5,897 nucleotides of DNA from Hyphomicrobiales bacterium (GTDB lineage Bacteria > Pseudomonadota > Alphaproteobacteria > Rhizobiales > Devosiaceae), in contig WFOP01000032.1 of NCBI GenBank assembly GCA_015487985.1, positions 1-5,897 of the forward strand, written 5' to 3'. Position numbers and translations under genes: made by a program. The notes below the pieces were generated by a model, which ran no database searches, had not been told where the DNA came from, and saw only the letters and a list, made by a program, of their open reading frames with translations. This document shows, piece after piece, positions 1-5,807 of the stretch (the stretch's first letter is position 1; every line of letters starts with the position of its first letter).

Positions 1-30
1 ATCCAGGAAAGCTGGGACTCCATTAAATAG
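1..30 (+). CDS. aglE: C-terminal end of upstream gene, probably alpha-glucoside-binding protein AglE (partial)
   Basis: Only the last nine codons are present, reading IQESWDSIK followed by a TAG stop at 28-30. The frame is open from the window edge. A strong intrinsic terminator starts 15 nt after the stop, as expected at the end of a real gene. The tail is too short for family assignment by sequence. The name rests on context: aglF, aglG, aglA and aglK follow, and in known agl loci the periplasmic substrate-binding protein gene aglE comes directly before aglF. If so, the product captures alpha-glucosides in the periplasm and delivers them to AglF/AglG. It could instead be the end of an unrelated gene. 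Confidence 0.55.
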   Translation: MQESWDSIK

Positions 31-44
31 GTCCTGAACAAAAG

Positions 45-76
45 AAGCCCGGTATCATTTGATATCGGGCTTTTTT
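45..76 (+). terminator. Strong Rho-independent terminator between aglE and aglF
   Basis: Positions 45-56 (AAGCCCGGTATC) pair with 61-72 (GATATCGGGCTT). This gives a 12-bp stem with one G-T wobble (52/65) and an ATTT loop at 57-60. Six T residues (71-76) follow and overlap the last two stem pairs. It begins 15 nt after the upstream stop codon. The form is that of a classic intrinsic terminator acting on + strand transcription. Because the permease genes follow in the same direction 130 bp later, it probably works as a partial terminator or mRNA 3'-end stabiliser that keeps binding-protein mRNA more abundant than permease mRNA. That role is inferred. Confidence 0.9.
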
Positions 77-130
77 AGTGGTGGTCCGGCATGTTCACCT
101 CGCTCGATCACCTCTTTGAAAAAAATTATG

Positions 131-158
131 TTAGGTGTGTGGAGAAAATTGCACCTGA
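131..158 (+). other. Possible leader hairpin upstream of aglF
   Basis: TTAGGTG at 131-137 can pair with CACCTGA at 152-158, giving seven pairs including one G-T wobble, around a 14-nt loop. No T-tract follows, so it is not a terminator. It lies in the 129-nt spacer between the intergenic terminator and the aglF start. It could protect or structure the aglF mRNA 5' end, but a stem this short may occur by chance. Confidence 0.25.
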
Positions 159-190
159 TTTTGGTGAAAAGATTTTGACTTTGGTGAAAA
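157..190 (+). repeat. Short direct repeats just upstream of the aglF ribosome-binding site
   Basis: TTGGTGAAAA occurs at 161-170 and again at 181-190, exactly 20 bp apart. GATTTTG also occurs twice, at 157-163 and 171-177. The block ends directly before the G-rich ribosome-binding site of aglF at 192-200. The 20-bp offset is close to two helical turns, so the repeats could be tandem protein-binding half-sites or a small local duplication. No function is known. Confidence 0.6.
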
Positions 191-205
191 CGGGGGGAAG
201 CCAGA

Positions 206-1219
206 ATGTTCGAACAGGTCGCCGGCGCAGCGTTTACCGTTTTGATTGGCGTGGCCGCAGCCCTTGCCTATTTCTGGGGCTCCAATTGGTTGCTGGACAA
301 GTTTCTTCTCACCGGGGACGATGTGCCCGGTCCCAAAGCGGTCCGGCGCGACCAGACCCGCTCTGCAATTCGCCCCTGGTTGTTTCTTGCGCCCGCTCTG
401 TTGTTTTTAAGCACATATCTGGTTTATCCGGTTTTTGCCACCATCTGGTATTCCCTGATGGACTCCAATGCGCAGAATTTTGTCGGGTTTTCAAATTATA
501 TATGGGCCTTTAATAACCCCGATTTTTTGCAGTCCTTGTATAATAATTTTCTTTGGCTGTTGATCGTGCCTGCGGCCTCAACGGCCCTTGGCCTGTTGAT
601 TGCTGTAATTTCCGACCGGCTCTGGTGGGGCAATATCGCAAAGTCCCTGATTTTTATGCCCATGGCGATTTCTTTTGTCGGCGCATCGGTAATCTGGAAA
701 TTTGTCTATGATTATCGCGGTGTTGGTGCCGAGCAAATCGGGGTCTTAAACGCCATTGTGCAGGCCCTTGGCTTTGAGGCGCAAGCCTGGATTTCCGTTA
801 TAGGACTCAACTCGATTTTGCTGATGATTATTCTCATCTGGATCGAGGTCGGTTTTGCCATGGTGATCTTGTCGGCGGCCCTGCGCGGTGTTTCCGAAGA
901 AACACTGGAGGCGGCCAAAATTGACGGGGCCAACGAATTCCAGATTTTTTTCAACATCATGATTCCCCAGATCATGCCAACCATCATTGTTGTCTGGACC
1001 ACCATCACGATTAAGGTTCTCAAGGTTTTCGACATAATTCTGGCCATGACAAATGGCCAGTGGGATACGCAGGTTCTGGCTAACATGATGTTTGACTGGA
1101 TGTTCCGGGGCAACGATTTTGGACGCAGTTCAACCATTGCCATCGTGATTATGCTGGCGGTGATGCCCATCATGATCTGGAATATCCGCCAGGCCAACAA
1201 AGAAGAGGGCACACGATGA
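206..1219 (+). CDS. aglF: Alpha-glucoside ABC transporter permease AglF
   Basis: This is an inner-membrane permease of the MalF-type, carbohydrate-uptake family; with AglG it forms the channel for alpha-glucosides. The 337 residues include an N-terminal hydrophobic segment (about 6-28) and a charged linker (about 31-56). Further membrane segments lie near 57-82, 114-136, 146-168, 195-225, 255-280 and 308-327. The EAA loop that contacts the ATPase is clear: E235-A-A-K-I-D-G241, ending in IMIP at 251-254. The extra N-terminal segment before the usual permease core fits the AglF subfamily. The ATG at 206 is preceded by a purine-rich ribosome-binding site (GGGGGGAAG, 192-200) with a 5-nt gap. The stop overlaps the aglG start, so the two are probably translationally coupled. 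Substrate specificity is inferred from the neighbouring genes. Confidence 0.93.
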   Translation: MFEQVAGAAFTVLIGVAAALAYFWGSNWLLDKFLLTGDDVPGPKAVRRDQTRSAIRPWLFLAPALLFLSTYLVYPVFATIWYSLMDSNAQNFVGFSNYIWAFNNPDFLQSLYNNFLWLLIVPAASTALGLLIAVISDRLWWGNIAKSLIFMPMAISFVGASVIWKFVYDYRGVGAEQIGVLNAIVQALGFEAQAWISVIGLNSILLMIILIWIEVGFAMVILSAALRGVSEETLEAAKIDGANEFQIFFNIMIPQIMPTIIVVWTTITIKVLKVFDIILAMTNGQWDTQVLANMMFDWMFRGNDFGRSSTIAIVIMLAVMPIMIWNIRQANKEEGTR

Positions 1220-2367
1220 TAAGCGCAGCTCTTAAACGGTTTTCCTGGGGACGTGCCGCCGCACATGTGGCATTATTGTCATTTGTGATTATCTGGACTT
1301 TTCCAACTGCCGGGCTGTTGATTTCTTCCTTGCGTGATAAGGATCAACTGGCGATTTCGGGCTGGTGGACAGCCCTGACCACCACCCAGAGAAATGAAGT
1401 GGCGCGCCTGCCAAAAGCAGATGCGCAGGTGCAGGAGAATGGCAAATTTGTCATCCGTGGCGAATTGTTCGATCAGACAAGCGGACGCACCATCACCAGT
1501 TTTGGCACTTCGGCAAACGGTATTGACGAAGGGACCCCCGGGAGTTCTCTGCCCATGCGCGAGGGGGGGGAAATTACCGTTAGCGAAGCGGGCACCTATG
1601 AGTGGGTTTCCGAACAGGAATTGACCCACACAAGAGGACCACGATTGTTTTTTACCGTCGGGATTCCACCCCGTTTTACCTTTGAAAACTATGTGGAGGT
1701 GATGAACTCGGAAGGCATTGGCCGCTCGTTCATCAACTCGTTTACGGTGACAATTCCCGCAACCATCATCCCCATTCTGATTGCCGCCTTTGCCGCCTAT
1801 GCGCTGGCGTGGATGTCATTTCCGGGGCGCGGCTGGATTGTGGCGATCATTGTCGGCCTGCTGGTGGTGCCGCTGCAAATGTCTCTCATTCCGCTTTTGC
1901 GTATGTATAATGGCATTGCCGGCTTTACCGGCGGTGAAGCGCGGGGCTATCTGGGGATTTGGCTGGCTCATACGGCCTTTGGCCTGCCATTGGCCATCTA
2001 TCTGTTGCGAAACTATATGGTGGGGCTGCCCCGTGAAATCATGGAATCCGCCCGTATTGACGGGGCGTCTCACTTTAAGATTTTTACCACCATGGTACTG
2101 CCCCTGAGCTTCCCGGCCTTGGCTTCTTTTGCCATTTTTCAGTTTTTATGGGTGTGGAACGACCTGCTGGTGGCAACGGTGTTTCTGGGCAGTTCGGAAA
2201 AAACAATCGTTCTGACAGCCCGGCTGCGGGAACTTTTGGGGTCGCGCGGGGACAATTGGGAAATCCTGACATCGGGCGCTTTCATTTCTATAATTGTGCC
2301 CCTGATCGTGTTTTTCTCTTTGCAACGGTACTTTGTACGCGGACTTTTGGCCGGGTCGGTGAAGTAG
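1216..2367 (+). CDS. aglG: Alpha-glucoside ABC transporter permease AglG
   Basis: This is the second permease subunit, of the MalG type (binding-protein-dependent transport inner-membrane component), 383 residues long. The first membrane segment is at about 17-38. A long hydrophilic stretch of roughly 115 residues follows (about 40-155), predicted periplasmic. The core membrane segments lie near 174-200, 208-228, 245-266, 297-322 and 352-370. The EAA loop is E277-S-A-R-I-D-G283, ending in VLP at 294-296. MalG proteins usually run near 280-300 residues, so the extra length is the periplasmic insert, which I recall as typical of AglG. The ATG overlaps the aglF stop (ATGA, 1216-1219), with a GAAGAGGG ribosome-binding site at 1202-1209. 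A run of eight G at 1563-1570 falls in the insert (residues MREGGE) and is a possible slippage point, but the frame is intact. Confidence 0.93.
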   Translation: MISAALKRFSWGRAAAHVALLSFVIIWTFPTAGLLISSLRDKDQLAISGWWTALTTTQRNEVARLPKADAQVQENGKFVIRGELFDQTSGRTITSFGTSANGIDEGTPGSSLPMREGGEITVSEAGTYEWVSEQELTHTRGPRLFFTVGIPPRFTFENYVEVMNSEGIGRSFINSFTVTIPATIIPILIAAFAAYALAWMSFPGRGWIVAIIVGLLVVPLQMSLIPLLRMYNGIAGFTGGEARGYLGIWLAHTAFGLPLAIYLLRNYMVGLPREIMESARIDGASHFKIFTTMVLPLSFPALASFAIFQFLWVWNDLLVATVFLGSSEKTIVLTARLRELLGSRGDNWEILTSGAFISIIVPLIVFFSLQRYFVRGLLAGSVK

Positions 2368-2483
2368 ACCGCGGGCCGCGCGGGGGCGGCTGAAAGGGCG
2401 TGTGGGAAAGCGGCGCTGGCGCGGATTTTACCCGGAATTGGCCTTGGGGTGAAGATGGCTTTGATTGCAAAAGGGAGCGTTAA
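2368..2483. other. Convergent spacer between aglG and the LacI-family gene
   Basis: These 116 bp lie between two genes that converge. I see short GC-rich dyads (CCGCG at 2369-2373 with CGCGG at 2379-2383; GCCGC at 2375-2379 with GCGGC at 2386-2390). They are mutually exclusive, and neither has a T-tract on either strand. No canonical intrinsic terminator is visible for either gene. Termination may be Rho-dependent, or the GC-rich hairpins may only block 3' exonucleases. Confidence 0.4.
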
Positions 2484-3524
2484 CTAAAGTGTCTCCAGCG
2501 CGCTTGGGTCAATATCAACCGCAAGGGAAAATTGTGAGGGGACAATTGTTTGTGTGCGTGCGCTGGTATTCTCACATTGGGCAATAAGACCGGTAACCAG
2601 CTTTTCCCCCGCCACACGCAAGGAAGACCTGACAAAAGTAAACACGCCCTCATAGGGGCTGAGGTCCAGATAACTGAGCATGTCATCCATGGTGGCAATT
2701 GCAATATTCTGGCCCGGCACCCGACCGGCGGGCAACAAAGCGGCTTGCCCCTCCACAGCCATCAGAGCGGATGAATAAAGAATTGCAGTTATATCCTTAT
2801 GCTGCATGGCCAGTTGGGTCAGTTGAAACCCTGAATTTGCCATTGGGTGTGTGGCGTTAAAGGTAATTACGGTGGAGGCGGGCAAACCCAGTTCCTCAAG
2901 TGCCTGATCAACTCCTTTTTGGCGGGCATGGGCGAAGGTAAAACGGGCGTCCCCGTTGACGAAGGCAATATTCTTGTGGCCATTGGCAATCAGCAATTGA
3001 GTGAGCTTGCGATAATTTCCCGGGTTATCCACATCCACCCATGAATATTCGTCGCAACGCTTATTGCGGGAATGCACGATGAACGGCTTGCCGGTTTCCA
3101 GCAGGAAGTTGATCCGTGGGTCATCATGCTGGGGCAGATCAATGACAAAGCCATCCACAGAATTATCCTGCACATAACGATTATAAACGTCGAGCTGGTG
3201 TTCGGTTGTGTCCGAAGTGAGCACAATATCATAGCCCTCAAGACGTGCACCGCGCAAAACCCCCGCCATAACCTCGGAAAAATGCGGGTCGACGAATTTT
3301 TTGTCATTGTCGGATTGTACCCAGGCAATATTGCGGGTGCGCTGGGTCACCAGCCGCTGTGCATTTCTGTTGGGGCGGTATCCGTGTTTTTTTGCCGCTT
3401 CGCGCACACGTTCACGGGTTGCTTCCCCCACATCACTATAGCCGTTCAAGGCGCGAGAAATCGTCGTGATGGAAAGTCTCAGCTCCGCAGCCAGGTCTTT
3501 AATGGTGATCGAGCGCTTGTTCAT
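2484..3524 (-). CDS. aglR: LacI-family transcriptional repressor, probable alpha-glucoside regulator AglR
   Basis: This 346-residue protein has full LacI/GalR architecture. The N-terminal helix-turn-helix spans about 5-28 (TIKDLAAELRLS, then recognition helix SITTISRALNG). A hinge region at about 49-60 contains AQRL; its Leu58 matches the leucine that inserts into the minor groove at a central CG step. A periplasmic-binding-like sugar domain starts near residue 64 (RNIAWVQSDND). It contains VDGFVIDLP, GHKNIAFVNG and a late IATMDDM element. Family members bind paired operators and are released by a sugar ligand. The start is fixed: an in-frame TAA lies directly upstream (3525-3527) and MNKRSITIKDL fits the family N-terminus. 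No clear Shine-Dalgarno sequence is visible, so expression may be low. It is divergent from aglA and convergent with aglG, so it most likely controls this locus. The aglR name rests on context. Confidence 0.88.
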   Translation of the reverse strand: MNKRSITIKDLAAELRLSITTISRALNGYSDVGEATRERVREAAKKHGYRPNRNAQRLVTQRTRNIAWVQSDNDKKFVDPHFSEVMAGVLRGARLEGYDIVLTSDTTEHQLDVYNRYVQDNSVDGFVIDLPQHDDPRINFLLETGKPFIVHSRNKRCDEYSWVDVDNPGNYRKLTQLLIANGHKNIAFVNGDARFTFAHARQKGVDQALEELGLPASTVITFNATHPMANSGFQLTQLAMQHKDITAILYSSALMAVEGQAALLPAGRVPGQNIAIATMDDMLSYLDLSPYEGVFTFVRSSLRVAGEKLVTGLIAQCENTSARTQTIVPSQFSLAVDIDPSALETL

Positions 3525-3596
3525 TTATCGCGTTGGGTCCGTATCAGGTTGGCTTTGGACTAGGTACATGATTGATGCAGATGCCCAGTTATCTCC

Positions 3597-3626
3597 ATAT
3601 TAAAGCTAAATCTCTGCTGATGTCTA
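3597..3626 (-). promoter_or_regulatory. Candidate sigma-70-type promoter for the LacI-family gene
   Basis: On the minus strand, TAGACA (3626-3621, five of six matches to TTGACA) is followed after 18 bp by TAATAT (3602-3597, four of six matches to TATAAT). Transcription would start near 3590 and give a leader of roughly 65 nt before the ATG at 3524. Position and orientation are right, but the match is moderate and alphaproteobacterial promoters are loosely conserved. Confidence 0.3.
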
Positions 3627-3665
3627 AATTTCTTTATGCCCTGTTGATGCAGGGCTGAGAACGCG

Positions 3666-3681
3666 TGCAAAATTGTTTGCA
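3666..3681. promoter_or_regulatory. Candidate operator: 16-bp dyad with TGCAAA/TTTGCA arms
   Basis: TGCAAA at 3666-3671 and TTTGCA at 3676-3681 are perfect inverted repeats around a 4-bp centre (ATTG). The size fits a homodimeric regulator of the LacI family, although the centre lacks the CG step typical of that family. It lies between the two candidate divergent promoters, about 36 bp of which separates it from the second dyad's promoter -35 box midpoint region. Its centre is 72 bp from the centre of the second dyad. Binding by the adjacent repressor is inferred. Confidence 0.4.
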
Positions 3682-3701
3682 TTTTCTTGGCGCGGTTGTG
3701 G

Positions 3702-3731
3702 TTGACGATAGCGGGCATTATTGGATAGAGT
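3702..3731 (+). promoter_or_regulatory. Candidate sigma-70-type promoter for aglA-aglK
   Basis: TTGACG (3702-3707, five of six matches to the -35 consensus) is followed after 18 bp by TAGAGT (3726-3731, four of six matches to the -10 consensus). The predicted start near 3738 falls on the first base of the AAAACGTTTT dyad, the position expected for a simple repressor-blocked promoter. The resulting leader to aglA would be about 345 nt, which is long and weakens the case unless the leader itself has a role. Confidence 0.35.
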
Positions 3732-3737
3732 TCCTCT

Positions 3738-3753
3738 ACTAAAACGTTTTGGT
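3738..3753. promoter_or_regulatory. Probable LacI-family operator with central CG (AAAACGTTTT core)
   Basis: The 16-bp site ACTAAAACGTTTTGGT has a perfect 10-bp palindromic core (3741-3750) centred on CG. The outer AC and GT also pair; only positions 3740 and 3751 break the symmetry. LacI/GalR proteins with a hinge leucine, as in the adjacent regulator, typically bind 14-18-bp dyads with a central CG step that the leucine kinks open. The site overlaps the predicted +1 to +16 of the candidate aglA promoter, a fitting place for repression. Confidence 0.55.
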
Positions 3754-3941
3754 AAACTCGAACTGAGGATGGTGCAAGAGGTATAAAAGCTTCTGAAGTT
3801 TCTTTGCAAGTTTGTCGTCTTTTGCATTGCTGTGATTTGGGCATTGTTGCAAGCGTTGCCTGAGAGCGTTCGCAGCGGGCGTTTATTTCGGGGGGGCGCA
3901 TAGGAATGTCACTAAAAGACTGCACAGGAAGGCAGGCCGGA

Positions 3942-3952
3942 ACCTGTCAGGT
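3942..3952. promoter_or_regulatory. Perfect 11-bp dyad of unknown role in the aglA leader region
   Basis: ACCTGTCAGGT is an exact inverted repeat of ACCTG around one T. GCC at 3936-3938 and GGC at 3954-3956 can extend it across an internal loop, so the RNA could form a small hairpin. No T-tract follows. It does not resemble the AT-rich operators upstream and could be a site for another regulator, or chance. Confidence 0.25.
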
Positions 3953-4084
3953 CGGCGCTCAGTTGTCATATGCAAAACGGCGTCGCAGGCAAAAACAACG
4001 CTTGGGGGGAAGGGCCGGCTTTAGGGGCTGGCAAAAACACGACAAGCCAAAACATAGAATGATTGCCTTTTTGGAGAACTCAAT

Positions 4085-5776
4085 TTGTTTGATAATTTCG
4101 CCACCACCAACCCGGCTTCGCCCGCCACACCACTTGGGGAAAGTGTGAATGAGAGTGAAAAAAACTGGTGGCGCGGCGCCGTAATCTATCAGGTTTATCC
4201 CCGCTCATTTCAGGATCATAACGGGGACGGTATCGGGGATCTGATAGGGATCACGCAGCGCCTGGAATATATTGCGGATCTGGGGGTGGATGCCATCTGG
4301 ATTTCGCCGTTTTTCACCTCGCCTATGAAAGACTTTGGATATGATGTCTCCAACTACCGCGACATTGATCCCATTTTTGGCACTATGGAAGATTTTGATC
4401 GGCTGGTTGAAAAAGCGCACAGCCTGGGCATTCGCATTATTATAGATCAGGTTATTTCCCACTCCTCGGACCAGCACCCCTGGTTTCTTGAAAGCCGACA
4501 GTCAAAAACCAATGCCAAGTCGGACTGGTATGTGTGGGCGGACCCAAAGCCGGACGGCAGTCCCCCCAATAACTGGTTATCAATTTTTGGCGGCTCGGCA
4601 TGGTATTGGGAGCCGCGCCGCAAACAATATTACCTGCATAATTTCTTGAGTTCCCAACCGGACCTCAATTTCCATAATGAAGAGGTTCAAAGCGCGGTTC
4701 TGGAGGAGATGCGCTTTTGGCTGGACAAAAATGTCGATGGGTTCAGGCTCGATACGGTCAATTTTTATTTTCACTCCAAGGGGCTTGAAAACAATCCGCC
4801 CCTGGCGCTGGACAGGCTGAACGCCTTCATTGCCCCCGATGTAAACCCGTATAATCTGCAGGATCACATTTTTGATAAATCACGGCCTGAAAACCTGTCG
4901 TTTTTGAAAAAAATACGCGCCCTGCTGAATGAATATCCCAATGTAACCAGTGTGGGCGAAATTGGGGATGCACAACGCCAGCATGAAATCATGGCTGATT
5001 ACACCACGGGCGATGAGCACCTGCACATGGCCTATGCCTTTGACTTTTTGGGGGGTAGTTTTGATGTAAAAAATTTCCGCGCCGCCATTGAAGCCGCCTC
5101 TGTGGCCAAAGGCAGCTGGCAATGTCTTGCCTTTTCAAATCATGATGTGGAACGTCATATCTCCCGCTGGGCCAAAAATGGAAAACAGGACGAGTTTGCC
5201 CGCCTGTCCGCAATGTTGCTTTTGTCCATGCGCGGCTCAGTCTGCCTCTATCAGGGGGAAGAGTTGGGGTTGACAGAAGCCAATATTGCCTATGAGGAAC
5301 TGATGGACCCTTATGGCATTGAATTCTGGCCAAAATTCAAGGGTCGTGATGGCTGCCGCACCCCGATGGTATGGCAGGCCCATGAGAATTTCGGCGGTTT
5401 TACCACCGCTGCAAAGAGCTGGTTGCCCGTGCCAGCCGACCATTTGGAACGGGCGGTGGACCAACAGGAAAAAAGCAACGCCGGCTCAACTCTGGAGTTT
5501 TATCGATCTTTCATTCGTTTCAGAAAAGCACACCCCGCCCTTGTCAGCGGCGACATTTCACTGCTTGCTGACTGTGATAATATTCTGGCCTTTACCCGCC
5601 AAAACGAGGGGGAAAGAATTCTGTGCCTGTTTAATATGAGCGATCAGAATGCCTCCTTTCAATTGTCGCCGGACATGAAGCTTCAAACCATGAATGCGCC
5701 CGGTTCAATTGATGTCGGCGGCGTGGGGGAAATTCAATTGAGTGGATTTGAGGCGCTAATTGCAAAAATAGTCTAG
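4085..5776 (+). CDS. aglA: Cytoplasmic GH13 alpha-glucosidase AglA
   Basis: The product hydrolyses imported alpha-glucosides such as sucrose and maltose to monosaccharides. It has 563 residues from a TTG start and no signal peptide. GH13 features appear in order: barrel entry WWRGAVIYQVYPRSF (28-42), metal-loop DHNGDGIGDL (44-53), region I DQVISH (121-126), QPDLNF (191-196), region II GFRLDTVNFYF with nucleophile Asp223, general acid Glu292 in VGEIGD, and SNHD with Asp354. The catalytic triad is therefore complete. GFRLDTVNFYF resembles the GH13_23-type bacterial alpha-glucosidases, an assignment made from memory. The TTG at 4085 has a GGAG box at 4073-4076 with 8-nt spacing. A GTG at 4145, preceded by GGGGAAAG (4136-4143), is a plausible alternative giving 543 residues, close to the usual length. 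aglK follows after 31 bp, suggesting one transcript. Confidence 0.93.
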   Translation: MFDNFATTNPASPATPLGESVNESEKNWWRGAVIYQVYPRSFQDHNGDGIGDLIGITQRLEYIADLGVDAIWISPFFTSPMKDFGYDVSNYRDIDPIFGTMEDFDRLVEKAHSLGIRIIIDQVISHSSDQHPWFLESRQSKTNAKSDWYVWADPKPDGSPPNNWLSIFGGSAWYWEPRRKQYYLHNFLSSQPDLNFHNEEVQSAVLEEMRFWLDKNVDGFRLDTVNFYFHSKGLENNPPLALDRLNAFIAPDVNPYNLQDHIFDKSRPENLSFLKKIRALLNEYPNVTSVGEIGDAQRQHEIMADYTTGDEHLHMAYAFDFLGGSFDVKNFRAAIEAASVAKGSWQCLAFSNHDVERHISRWAKNGKQDEFARLSAMLLLSMRGSVCLYQGEELGLTEANIAYEELMDPYGIEFWPKFKGRDGCRTPMVWQAHENFGGFTTAAKSWLPVPADHLERAVDQQEKSNAGSTLEFYRSFIRFRKAHPALVSGDISLLADCDNILAFTRQNEGERILCLFNMSDQNASFQLSPDMKLQTMNAPGSIDVGGVGEIQLSGFEALIAKIV

Positions 5777-5807
5777 GCTCGACAAATAAATCCTGGAGGG
5801 GATGAAC

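Larger units (their letters stand above)
3525..4084. other. 560-bp divergent control region between aglR and aglA
   Basis: No convincing gene lies here. The stretch from about 3590 to 3840 is visibly AT-richer than the flanking genes, as expected of promoter DNA. TTTGCA or its complement recurs (3666-3671, 3676-3681, 3803-3808, 3821-3826, 3970-3975), and two dyads described separately look like LacI-type operators. GCATTG followed by C/T and TG repeats at 3824-3832 and 3841-3849. A TAGAAT hexamer at 4055-4060, 25 nt before the aglA start, could be a proximal -10 box, but no good -35 box matches it. The region is long for a simple divergent promoter and may hold a long aglA leader. Confidence 0.6.

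Noticed and set aside
91..513. Open + strand frame of 140 codons overlapping the start of aglF
   Set aside because: It is out of frame with aglF, which has clear family features; the translation has no recognisable domain and it is a shadow frame.
712..1266. Minus-strand frame of 184 codons opposite aglF
   Set aside because: It is antisense to the conserved EAA-loop region of aglF; Met/Ile-rich translation is the expected reflection of a membrane-protein gene.
3846..3855. TTGCAAGCGTTGC considered as a third LacI-type operator
   Set aside because: The arms are only four bases (GCAA/TTGC) around an odd 3-bp centre, weaker than the two dyads reported and not placed at a promoter candidate.
3560..3925. 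Open frame of 121 codons on the minus strand across the divergent control region
   Set aside because: It begins with GTG without a ribosome-binding site, its translation shows no recognisable domain, and it overlaps the candidate promoters and operators. It looks like a chance open frame, though a decayed gene cannot be excluded; a protein search against relatives would decide.
4028..4045. TGGCAAAAACACGAC considered as a sigma-54 promoter before aglA
   Set aside because: The TGGCA element is present, but the required TTGC/GC element about 5 bp downstream is absent.
3970..4062. Short + strand frame of 30 codons (begins MQNGVAGKNNAWG) ending 22 nt before aglA, considered as a leader peptide
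   Set aside because: No Shine-Dalgarno sequence precedes the ATG, and there is no run of regulatory codons or following attenuator hairpin.
3906..4148. Open + strand frame of 80 codons overlapping the aglA start
   Set aside because: The only purine-rich site (AGGA) abuts its start codon, its composition is low-complexity Arg/Lys/Gln, and it runs into aglA in another frame.
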